From positions 62,001 to 126,000 of the forward strand of contig JAFZWM010000007.1 in assembly GCA_017617315.1 (NCBI GenBank): a stretch of 64,000 bases of DNA, written 5' to 3'. A model generated the notes under the pieces. The model saw only the letters and a program-made list of their open reading frames with translations, was not told the DNA's origin and made no database searches. Position 1 is the first letter of the stretch. The number at the start of each line of letters is the position of its first letter. Origin of the DNA: Bacteroidaceae bacterium (GTDB lineage Bacteria; Bacteroidota; Bacteroidia; Bacteroidales; Bacteroidaceae). Below are positions 10,701 through 18,800 of the stretch, in pieces. The translations under genes were made by a program, and so were the position numbers.

Positions 10701-13700
10701 GCAACAGCATCAACTAACAATGGTGCCATCATTGCCGAGGGTGGCGATAATGTAAATAATGTATATGCTTCATACGACATCTCTGATGCTCCAATGTATA
10801 AGACTGGTGTTGCGTCATTCACAAGATGTTATGCTTTGAACGAGAACGGTACAGGTGTTACAAGTGCTACACAGCAGCAGTTTAACAAGGGTGAGGTAAC
10901 ATTTAACCTGAATGCTGGCATACATTCTGATTATGCTGCAATGACAGAACCTATTTACGGTCAGAATGTAACAATAGAGGAGTTTGACGACTATCCTGTA
11001 TTCTTTACAGGTAGTATGGCCGATAACGATTATGCAAACTGTGTGTACAAGACTGCATATTCAGCACCTTCTGGTGCGGTTGTTGTGCCAAACTGGCCGG
11101 TAAAGGCATCTGACAACTCATATTTTACAAATACGGTTGTTGGTGAGGATGGTGTGGCAACCTTCAATTTGACTGCTCTTATCAACCATGAGGGTAATGT
11201 GCCTGTTGTGCCATACTTCAAGGATAAGAACATCTATTCTGGTCAGATTTTGAACCCAACTTCATCTGCCAATTTGAAGGCATATTACAATGAGATAAAT
11301 GCAGCGCCAAGTCTTACAAAGACTATGGCTACGGTTCATGACGATGTTGACAACCTCGATTATTACGAGATTGCCGACAGCCTTGAACTCCGTTGGGCAA
11401 GTTACTATCAGAACAAGAAGCAGACGACAGGAAACACATTTAACTTCAGACTTCTGAATGATATTGACCTTAGCGTTACAACTGGTGGTGTAACATATAA
11501 TGAGGTACAGTGGGTTCCATTTGGTGCTACTGTTACTGCAAATGTTGAGTCCCCAGGTAATGGTAATGACCATTATAGAGGTACAATTGATGGAAATAAC
11601 AAGACTATTACCAATCTGTTTATTGACCACACGAAGGAACATGACAATAGCTATATTGTAGGTAAAGCACGTGCTGGCTTGGTTGCTCAGATGAATAATG
11701 GTACAATAAAGAACCTTGTGCTGAGAGGCTCTATCAATAATATTTGGCAGACAGGCGGTTTGATTGGTCGTGCTATTGGTTCTATTACCATTAAGAATTG
11801 TGGTGTTGAAATGGACATTACAAATTCAAGCAACACTGGTGCTGGCGGTTTGATGGGATATGCAGTATCTAAGGTTTTGGTGGACAACTGCTATAGTAAG
11901 TCTGATATACATGGCAATTATTTGTGGCATTATGCGCTCATTGGAAATAATCGTAGTAAGCAGGAAACAACAATTACAAATTGTTACAGTGCCGGTACTA
12001 CTGAGGGTAAGTTCCAGAACCACAACAATCATCTTGTAGGTAATACTGATAATACCCTTATTGCCCAGTTCGTGAACTGCTATATACTTGAAACAGAAGA
12101 TGACAAGGCAACAATCAACACTCCAAGCGAGATTCATTATGAGACTTTGGAGAACTTCAACAACGGTAAGGTTTGCTATTTGCTGAATGTTGGTGGTTAT
12201 GGACGTAACATGACTGCAGCCGATGTGGCTAATCTGAAGTTCCGTCAGACATTGGGTGGCGATGCTGCTTACGATGCAGATGTAACAGAAGAGCAGGTTG
12301 ATGAATTCCCAGCACTGGCTGGCACAAGATGCGAAAGAGCCGATGTACACAAGGCTGGTTTGTTTAAGCCTGAGGTTGAGCCTGTTACAAACAACGGTAC
12401 AGTAGTGTACGACGGCGGTGTTGATTTTGCATACTCTCTTGACGAGAAACTTGACAAGGGCTGGTATTTCAACGGTACAAGAAGTTTGACACAGATTACA
12501 GAAACTGGTCACTATGACGACTGTGTGCCTGAGTATAGTGTTCCGTTCTTCTATTTGAACAGAATTTATACTGGTGATAATCTGAATTGCCATATCAACA
12601 AGGATACAAAGGACGTAATGTTTACAAGTTCTTCTGTTGAGACTGTTGAGCCTGTGAATGGAACATATGAAATTGGTGATAAGTTGCATCTGTTCTGGTT
12701 CTCTTATTATACCAACAAGGGAGTATGGCTTTATAAGGGTAAAATGACACCTGACATGTTTTACATAAATGGTAAGCCTGCTCAGGACGTTGAAAAAAAT
12801 ACTTATGGTCCTTATTATACGACAAATGTTAAGTTGGTTGACAATATTGACCTTAACCCTGGCTTTGCATTCAGTTCTAAGGGCTATCACTACAAGCTTG
12901 ATGAGAACGGCCATGCAGTAGACTCTATTGCTCCTGTATTCAAGACAGATGCCGAGCTTATTGAGTACTACAATAAGAGCAATGTTCCATATTATGGCTC
13001 TGACGAGTTTATGGAGGCATGGGCTAAGTATATGAGCTACAGCGCATATAAGGTTGTTGACAACTCACAGCTTCGTGGTGGTATGATTACCGCACAGAAT
13101 CTTGAGCCTATTGGTAAGTCAACATCTCAGGAGCGAAATGGTTCTTCATGGTATTACAAGGTTAAATCAACCAATGCGTATAAGGGAGATTTTAATGGTA
13201 ACAACCATTATATCAAGAACCTGTATGTAACAACATCTACTTCGGTTGCCGGTTTGATTGGTGTCGGAGCTGGTGGTACAAAGATTCATAATCTTGGAAT
13301 TGAGAGTGGATATGTTCATTCTTCAAACTCATACGCTGGTGTATTTGCTGGTGTTAAGTATTATGGACCTGCAGATGCTGGACAGTTCGTTATCCGAAAC
13401 TGTTATAACAAGGCATTCTGTATGTCAGAGGACGTAAACTGTGGCGCATTCGTTTCAGCTTCACATAGCGGTGCTGGTCCTATTCAAATCTTCAACTGTA
13501 TCAACTATGCGGATATCTACACAATCTGCGACCCTGGTGCATTCTGTAGTAACATTGCTGGTGGTGCTAACAGTTCGACTGGTGCAAAGATTTACAATAA
13601 CATCAACTTTGGTCGTCTGATGAGTAGATCAGGTTTGCAGGAACTTAAGCATGTTGGCAATACAATGTCAATAGATGATGCCGCGTTGAAGCCATTCTTT

Positions 13701-15458
13701 GTGAAAGCAATGGGTAAGGCTGGTAGTGAAAGTGTTGACTATTATTATAGAACGTCAAATATAAATTATCGTCAGAATCTGATTGCGCGTTATGCTGATG
13801 GTCAGCCTCACGGTATGGATTATGCAGAATTTGGTGTAGATGGTGGTAATAACGGAGACTTCAAGAATAATATCTATGTTGAGTATGTAGGCGACTACAA
13901 CAACATGTATGGTAATTTCCGTGAAGATTTCCACAGCCCACGCTATAACTTCAGCGCAAAAGAGGTAACAGATGATCAGCGTAAGTTCCAGAGCGGTGAG
14001 ATTGCATACAACGCAAATCTGTACTATTCAGGCGATGATACAAACAACTATAAGGCGGATGCTAACAAGATTTTGTATGTTCAGTGTATGAACGACATTA
14101 AGGATAAGGAGAAACCGGGTGATTTGTATCCTGTATTGCTTGATTTCAGTGATATCAACAACCTCGTGTACAAGGGTATGTTGTTCGACAGCTCTGCCGA
14201 CAACTTTGATCCTTCAAAATACGAGCCGGAAGACTTCTATATGAACTATACAGGTGCTAACCGCCATCCACACTCTGGTTATCACACAGGTAATGCCGTA
14301 TCAACCAAACTTGGCTCTGGTAACGACAACTGGATTGTATTCTTCAATCACGACAATGATGCTTACAATCCACACTCAGACAACACCGTGATGAATGGTG
14401 GTAGAAAGGACAACTATGGTGTGAACTGTGTATGGGGTAAGCTTGCCAAAGGCTCAGATGGTTCTTATGCTCCTATCTCAGGAACTACAATTCAGGCAGA
14501 CGAAATCCTGTTGTCTGATCCGGGTTCTAAGATATACACTTCTGAGTACAACTCAACAAGCCAGAAGACTCTGTATAGAGAGGATATGCGTAAGCAGCAC
14601 AAGGACTTCAACTTCTATGTTCCATGTCCTGTTCCTGCCAAGAAGATTTCGTACAAGCGTACTATCAAGAATGTTAAGGATTATGCTACAATAAGTACTC
14701 CTTACAAGGTTTACGGTGTTGTAGTAAACAATCAGGATGTGCTTGGCTCAGACATCAAGTTCTACAAGTTTAAGAGCTACAAGACTGAGAACAGTAGAAC
14801 AACTGTTACATTCGAGGAAGTGTCTCTGAAGAAGGAATCTGTTGATGGCAATGAGTACAATGTATTGCCAGTTGGCTCTTACTTGATGAAGTACACGCCA
14901 AGTGAAACTGTTGGTGAAGGCGGTTCGGCTGTATTGTCATTCCGCTCAAAGACCGACCTTTACTCAGACTTGTCTGCTGTTCAGGTTAAGGATTACGAAA
15001 CAGTATCGTCTGTTGAGCAGACAGACCGCGTGCCTGGTGAGGTTAATGGTTCTTATGCTCAGGGATTGTTCCGTCAGAAGTACTTCGACAATGATATACT
15101 TCCTGTCGGAGAGTCTACCGACTACGTTGCATATCAGGGCGGCTATCTGGTAAGAATGGACAACAAGTCGTTTATCGACCCATTCAGAATGTATATGTAC
15201 ATGCCAAAGCAGGCTACTTCGTCAGACGCTAAGGTTCGTATTCAGTTCACATCTCTGTTTGGCGACGATGAGGTTGTAACCGACGTAATCGATGCCGTAA
15301 TGACAGAAGACGGAAATATCGAGGAAGATGTTCCGGTTGACGTATTCGACCTTAACGGTAGAAAGTTGAAGCATCAGATTATGAGAAGCGAGGCTCTCGA
15401 TGGACTTGACGCTGGTGTATATATTATTAATGGAAATAAAGTTTATAAGAAGAATTGA
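4710..15458 (+). CDS. Giant secreted GLUG/beta-helix repeat protein with C-terminal sorting-like domain
   Basis: A 3582-residue exported protein. Residues 1-38 form a signal peptide (basic start, hydrophobic 19-35, cleavage near ATA-Q). After an AT-rich unique region to about residue 425 come six large modules, each opening with a Y-x-I-x-x-x-x-x-L-x-W-like line at Y430, Y880, Y1340, D1828, Y2218 and Y2653. Each opening is followed by an A-D/N-I-D/N-L line, a PIG line and an F-x-G-x-x-x-G-x-x-x-x-I-x-x-L line. Each module then carries short repeats of the GLUG type (GGLVG ... NCYN-x-G) and closes with CYxL ... F-x-x-G-x-V-x-Y-x-LN. The C-terminus (DVFDLNGRKL ... LDAGVYIINGNKVYKKN) resembles type IX secretion sorting tails. 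It is probably a surface-anchored adhesin or matrix protein; the ligand is unknown. A 67-residue gene follows 4 bp after its stop. Confidence 0.85.
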   Translation: MDYVEMIKKRTLLGKPKALTAFCSIFMLLCLVTEATAQSTFRTPVSKEIKESKNRKTAISKITFVPSKAGSKSNESQSISVSNPSHLSFVDETSQCFLINAGEKFSTTFTIEAGTTYDYKHGYVYINTNGDNEFTVKLDNPYISTLRDGGIRQKLRDHYQDIQGETNELYAFTCMGGYNSYSTSGWTEDEKSFGTWGYWDGTKMVVNDNVITYKNGASATSTANFGKNDVTVSGTSNTAPSSRWNNVFNTIGQRIAAPSVAGIYRMRYKLDCNNVDPNPDDIEIIYNRKNSNINNAIQLNSGATSGLTKFDQYVSTGGNAVDIMLYVLREYTLNIVLPKNSAGFTPNITIANSLETSYSKNGSVYVPTENLQYDDITTNNVGGRRPNIIIDNENHAITISYDFSSTPVNANAASPFWTDHTEQPALVDGYYQIEKPEHLAWFASHVGHYSDLINGKPVINSNNKTQINTYHPNANAILLADLDMSDYYFEPMGYFSFYSVKAETCNQLCYRGHFNGNNHKIKGLFISRLREWDKSTNYTTFSNRIPSYGNGLFACLGGGAVVENLFVESGYIANGTDYSGAIASSVFGTGEIIIRNVGSAADVVVSGWQAPKMCSGGFIGQTGANVSDDYTNLHITFENCFNMGSVNGGAQSSGSTAFLGKVTGGSVVEFKNCYSQLAVVTPNPAPKFFVDASANVTFSNCYINGNIESLPAGMTVVNNEFYSNGKLAYLLNTNGLCNIEAADDNINYYQKLSGEGVNPYPMCITSDPVNKTDQVFRFGVIMENGTDLDNEFAVNTTEYYNKTAGSYSLSDFKNNSAEYKNQSLRYSVNTETGDGLYGYGPLKFSRDGVITDANTLDKNDDVSLTYSEFKTLKRSSTNTYHISNQLEMRWLSWYVNNAESYTASKDVGVSIPNKVTAELTANIDMGKNEELGIVDDTEELFIPIGNSTSRPFAGSFDGRKHYLTNLKIDDNKTDNMSGVFGVVSPSDAYNTIVRITNFGIESGSVQGKGYAVGGIVGGIVEGAHAGTLLMDHCYNKAEVKASVTNSNAGGLVGMNGWNSVATVTIANSYNHGNITSLLADAHGSVGYSSPSATESTISNFYNVGSIVHGASNSSLNRNYPVLTNCYTLDGVDDYPFGKEVHSSFKSAEEFRNGSVAYYLNDDQQDIVFGQKLAGNTNIDEYPVLLSLAAETMYNEEHEKRVFPLQYYYPENGVYAYENVKVTTRDTYIPNGTYSFFNYFDKERVTENKLVTDLAKPADLYKYPANNFFDVDKIFYAADNAMLELEKKETEASDVLPGGVYYEATPTYVVMERKEGDILEDFRDVVKEATGVTPNKATSNYYEISDELQLRWFSYYVNYVYNYANGLLTADINLDSEHSFNPIGDGYTRCWLKTVAEEDRTESNTTTAKFRGAFNGNGFKISGLNIDFDEEHEVADQKKAGIGLFGQVATGADPEELSVLYKVNIAGGSVKAYTNKGVAGLLGYINGDTNNETRSYIVNCCNKANVQNLNAEGCVAGLVGQINYATNCNIINCYNQGTFTGSEQKGGITPYLESCNVTKETNGTTNYNNRQYVQKMYNCYTLNGDVVYYGNAFQTVKTDPEADSKGVKVYVHSVELAELENTYKYAETVADGEGRDAVEAGTTYYVASKHVFNNGTVAIWLNGGTTDIYTNGKFDASKAALRDVYGQALEYAPIDAYPEFKDNQNGLYAIIFTSPSDDAYEAWSFVPAKDYIKEYNKKHEGRYPNSILTCNNNLDANLSVNEETGLLEIKAEGKTIKYPNIAFVEPKFKNDNDQEEVRIFHGGLPVIDRKTNFAFVHPSYTVFSTQSGDCELSDSLDLHVYAKLVNDGAFGGNLSAHLANDIVLDNTITDDVLKGISGADEKSHLFQPIGNNTHPFTNTFDGRGFKITGLTDVKKSVASCGLFGETGVGAAIMNVGIEGEYTAPSNAKYAAGLVGIANGTIVSKCYSKVNVNNTKGAAAGIIAKADGTRVEYCYNHGNATASTNNGAIIAEGGDNVNNVYASYDISDAPMYKTGVASFTRCYALNENGTGVTSATQQQFNKGEVTFNLNAGIHSDYAAMTEPIYGQNVTIEEFDDYPVFFTGSMADNDYANCVYKTAYSAPSGAVVVPNWPVKASDNSYFTNTVVGEDGVATFNLTALINHEGNVPVVPYFKDKNIYSGQILNPTSSANLKAYYNEINAAPSLTKTMATVHDDVDNLDYYEIADSLELRWASYYQNKKQTTGNTFNFRLLNDIDLSVTTGGVTYNEVQWVPFGATVTANVESPGNGNDHYRGTIDGNNKTITNLFIDHTKEHDNSYIVGKARAGLVAQMNNGTIKNLVLRGSINNIWQTGGLIGRAIGSITIKNCGVEMDITNSSNTGAGGLMGYAVSKVLVDNCYSKSDIHGNYLWHYALIGNNRSKQETTITNCYSAGTTEGKFQNHNNHLVGNTDNTLIAQFVNCYILETEDDKATINTPSEIHYETLENFNNGKVCYLLNVGGYGRNMTAADVANLKFRQTLGGDAAYDADVTEEQVDEFPALAGTRCERADVHKAGLFKPEVEPVTNNGTVVYDGGVDFAYSLDEKLDKGWYFNGTRSLTQITETGHYDDCVPEYSVPFFYLNRIYTGDNLNCHINKDTKDVMFTSSSVETVEPVNGTYEIGDKLHLFWFSYYTNKGVWLYKGKMTPDMFYINGKPAQDVEKNTYGPYYTTNVKLVDNIDLNPGFAFSSKGYHYKLDENGHAVDSIAPVFKTDAELIEYYNKSNVPYYGSDEFMEAWAKYMSYSAYKVVDNSQLRGGMITAQNLEPIGKSTSQERNGSSWYYKVKSTNAYKGDFNGNNHYIKNLYVTTSTSVAGLIGVGAGGTKIHNLGIESGYVHSSNSYAGVFAGVKYYGPADAGQFVIRNCYNKAFCMSEDVNCGAFVSASHSGAGPIQIFNCINYADIYTICDPGAFCSNIAGGANSSTGAKIYNNINFGRLMSRSGLQELKHVGNTMSIDDAALKPFFVKAMGKAGSESVDYYYRTSNINYRQNLIARYADGQPHGMDYAEFGVDGGNNGDFKNNIYVEYVGDYNNMYGNFREDFHSPRYNFSAKEVTDDQRKFQSGEIAYNANLYYSGDDTNNYKADANKILYVQCMNDIKDKEKPGDLYPVLLDFSDINNLVYKGMLFDSSADNFDPSKYEPEDFYMNYTGANRHPHSGYHTGNAVSTKLGSGNDNWIVFFNHDNDAYNPHSDNTVMNGGRKDNYGVNCVWGKLAKGSDGSYAPISGTTIQADEILLSDPGSKIYTSEYNSTSQKTLYREDMRKQHKDFNFYVPCPVPAKKISYKRTIKNVKDYATISTPYKVYGVVVNNQDVLGSDIKFYKFKSYKTENSRTTVTFEEVSLKKESVDGNEYNVLPVGSYLMKYTPSETVGEGGSAVLSFRSKTDLYSDLSAVQVKDYETVSSVEQTDRVPGEVNGSYAQGLFRQKYFDNDILPVGESTDYVAYQGGYLVRMDNKSFIDPFRMYMYMPKQATSSDAKVRIQFTSLFGDDEVVTDVIDAVMTEDGNIEEDVPVDVFDLNGRKLKHQIMRSEALDGLDAGVYIINGNKVYKKN
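5997..14200 (+). repeat. Six diverged modules of about 390-490 codons inside the giant gene
   Basis: Module openings at nucleotides 5997, 7347, 8727, 10191, 11361 and 12666 encode recurring lines such as YHISNQLEMRW, YYEISDELQLRW, YYEIADSLELRW and YEIGDKLHLFW. Each is followed about 40-110 residues later by FxGxFxGxxxxIxxL. Copies have diverged strongly at the protein level, so this is an old series of duplications and not a recent amplification. Confidence 0.75.
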
Positions 15459-15462
15459 TAAT

Positions 15463-15666
15463 ATGGGTAAGATGATATATGTTGCTCCAAAGCTCAGCAG
15501 AATAGAGCTGGACAAGAAATATTGCGAAAGTGTAGATGTTGATACTCTTATTAAGGAGTCGGTTGAGTATGTTGGCGGTGGTGATGCCAAGCCAAGAATA
15601 AACTATGGCGACGAAGGAGGCAGACGCGGTAAGTGGGGAGACCTTTGGGCTGAAGACGAAAAATAA
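15463..15666 (+). CDS. Small KWGDLW protein, partner of giant protein 1
   Basis: A 67-residue acidic protein without signal peptide or membrane segment. The ATG at 15463 is 4 bp after the giant gene's stop, so the two are cotranscribed and probably translationally linked; an ATG at 15472 is the alternative start. Features are IYVAPKLSRIELD at the N-terminus, a single Cys at about residue 21, a GGG turn, AKPR, and a C-terminal block RRGKWGDLW followed by acidic residues. The same Y-x-x-P, KPR and R-x-x-KWGDLW elements occur in the small gene after the second giant gene. Function is unknown; no family is assigned. Confidence 0.75.
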   Translation: MGKMIYVAPKLSRIELDKKYCESVDVDTLIKESVEYVGGGDAKPRINYGDEGGRRGKWGDLWAEDEK

Positions 15667-15686
15667 TCTGATTTCGTTATAAAAAG

Positions 15687-15721
15687 AAAGAGTTGTACGC
15701 TATTTGTACAACTCTTTTTTT
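15687..15721 (+). terminator. Rho-independent terminator of giant unit 1
   Basis: A perfect 12-bp stem AAAGAGTTGTAC (15687-15698) / GTACAACTCTTT (15706-15717) with a 7-base loop and a run of T. It closes the unit of giant gene plus small gene. Confidence 0.9.
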
Positions 15722-15773
15722 GATTGTTAAAAAATATTAAAATGTAAATACCCCTTAGTGTAAGAATTTTATT

Positions 15774-15781
15774 TACCTTTG
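15774..15781 (+). promoter_or_regulatory. Likely -7 box of giant unit 2
   Basis: TACCTTTG is an exact TAnnTTTG match 84 bases before the ATG of the second giant gene. No TTG lies at the expected 19-21 bp upstream, so the -33 element is weak or regulated. Confidence 0.45.
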
Positions 15782-15864
15782 CACGATAAATATTTTTATT
15801 CATTCAATAACGATTAGGATTCGGCTTTAGAGATGTTCTGGTTGCTATAAAGGTTAAACAAAAT

Positions 15865-18800
15865 ATGAAAATAAATATGTATTTATTAAAAAGAAAGTTT
15901 TTTGTCTGTGTCTTGATGGCATTATATGCTATTAGTGGCTTTGCACAGCCAAATAATACTGGCTATGACTGGGGAAGTTTTGCAGATGAAGGAAATGTAA
16001 AGTGCATGGATTGGTTTGTTTTTGCCGATCATACTTATGCTCTCAGGGCTGATGGTAGTGAAGGTGATTATTATTCTTTTACTAATATAACAACGCCTCA
16101 GGAATTGGCATGGGTTTTCAATTCTAATAATCATCATGTTGATGATGCGAGTATATGGACGGAAATTTTTACAGGTATAGAATTAGAAAGACGTGGTGTG
16201 TATATTGAGCTTGCTGCTGATATAGACTTGCAGGACTATTATTGGCAGGGAAAGGGAACAACAGCCCGGCACTACTTTATAAACGGTAACGGACATACGA
16301 TAAAGAATATTCATCTTATAGGCTCTGGAAATTCCTCAGACAACGGAAACTACGGTTTCTTTAGTGATGCTGAGGATATTGTTTTTTACAATATTAATTT
16401 TGAGTTTAGTAGTGTTACAACTTCGAAAGTTACAACTGAAAATGGTGTAACTCATAAGGCGGTTAAGGATGCGAATGGCTTGCTTGTAGGAAAATGTAGT
16501 GGTTGCGTAAGATTTCATACCGTTAACGTAACGCTAAATTCAGATTACAGTACATCGTATAATTTCTTAGGAGGATTGGCTGGATATGTTGGCAGCAGAA
16601 CATTGGTTGAGAATACTAATGTAGTATTGAATGGTAATGTGTCGGCTAATTATTATGCTGGCGGTTTTGTGGGGTATTCTAAAAATATTGGTGCATACAA
16701 TAGTTCTGTTAAGTGTAAAAAAACAGGTTGCTCACTTTCTGTGAATTCCAGTTATCTTGGAAGTTTTGTTGGAATGTTGAAGGGTGATGCAGCTTCTGTT
16801 TTTGAGAACTGCAAGGCAGAAGGAGTGGTGTTAAAGTCATATTCTCGTTCAGGTGGACTTGTTGGAACTTTGACAAACTCAACCGTTACATTCTCTGACT
16901 GCTCATTTAAGGGAAGTATTGAGTCTGATTTGGCTGTTGGTGGTATTGTTAGTGTTACGGAAAACGCCAATGTGACGGTGAAAGATGGCTGCAGTGTTTC
17001 AATCAAAGAAAAATCCGATAAATGGAAGAACTACTTTGGTGGTATAATCGGAAATATGGGAGCTGGAGCATCCTCTTGTACAGACAAACTTACGGTTAAT
17101 GGCTTCTCAATGGGTAGTGATGCCACAAAATTGACTTATAAATCAAATAGTAGCATTGGTGGATGTGTGGCTTACGCATGTAGTGGTGCAACTATAAATG
17201 TAAACGGTTTTTCTTTGAAAAATATTGTGTTTGAAGGTGATAGCTGCTTGGGAGGCGTAGTTGGCTACTCTAAATCGGCTAATAAGATAACGGTCTCAAA
17301 TTCAGACATATCAAATGTTTCGATTGTTGGAAAAAAGAAGGTTGGTGGATTTGTAGGATATACACCGGGAGCACTGGCTTTTGATAACTGTAGCGTTACT
17401 CTGACGAATAATGACAATTTCAAATCAACAGGTGAATATGCTGGTGGCTTGGCTGGCTATGTAGGTGGTAATATAGCTGTCGGTAAAACAAATATAAAGT
17501 TAAACGGCATAATATCAGGATCCCAATTTGTTGGTGGTTGTGCCGGTTATGCACAGTCTATTAGTGCATCAGAAAGCTCTGTTATTTCAGATAATGAAAA
17601 TGGTAGGCTTACTGGTGGTAATATGTATGTTGGCGGTTTCGTCGGCAGGCTTTATGGTAATTACAAATCAACTCTTACTGATTGTAAATCTGAAGGCTTG
17701 ACAATGAAAGGCTCGGCACGTATTGCGGGCTTTATTGGAGAATTGATATCGTCAGATGTTATTTTTTCTGGTTGCTCATTTAAGGGAAGTATCGATTCAA
17801 AGTATGTTGTTGGTGGATATGTTGCCGTTACAGACAATGCAAGCATTACTGTAAGGAATAGTAGCCTAACATTGAATGAAGCCTCTGGGACATGGCCAAG
17901 TTGGATTGGTGGAATTGTCGGCAATTTGGGCTATAATAATCCAGGTCGCAAAGACAAACTTGTTGTGGATAATTTCACAATGGGTGATGAAAATAAGAAA
18001 CTTTCTTATAAAACCGTTAATAATGGCTTTTCTGTTGCTGGTTGTGTAGCATGGATGGCACCGGGTACACAGTTGGAGGTGAATCGTTTCTCGCTGAAGA
18101 ACATGGAGTTTGGAGGAACCTGTTTGGGAGCGATTGTCGGTGAATGTTATTCGGATAATACGATAAAAATATCAAATTCAGATGTCTCTAATGTGGCCTT
18201 TGTTGGAACAGATCGTGTTGGTGGATATGTTGGTTACACCAAAGGTGATGTGGAAATCTCAAATATCAGCCTCAAGGATGTTTCGGCATATACAAGTAAG
18301 AAATATGTTGGAGGTGTTGTGGCCTATACCGAGGGAAAACTGATAATTGACGGTATTACTGGTTCGCCAGACGCTTATTGTAATGTAACATGTAGAAAGG
18401 AAGAAGGGCAGGTATATACTGGCGGTATAGTAGGATATGCAAAATCTGGCGCAGATATAAAGAATGCCAATTTGTATGTAAACGTTTCGGGATGTACGGA
18501 GACTTCTGCCAAGATTGGTGTTGGTGGCGTAACATGTACTATTCGTAAGGGAACGACATTCAATATTTATAATTCGAACATCTATGGTTCGATGATTGAT
18601 TTGGACAAGGGCTCAGGTAAGTTCGTCAGTGGTCTTGTTGGCTATAACGACGGAACTTTGAATATAGACAAGTGCTCATTCAACGGAAAAGTCATGGCAA
18701 AGGGCTATGCCGGCGGATTTGTTGCCATAAACCAAGGCGATTTGCGAATTCTTAATTCTGAAAATAATGGTGAGATTACCGTTGATGATAAATTCTCTGG

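Noticed and set aside
11826-12914. A 362-codon open frame on the minus strand inside the first giant gene
   Set aside because: It lies fully antisense to a well-supported gene. The antisense frame is open because of the repetitive codon use of the giant. Its translation is low-complexity and shows no domain.
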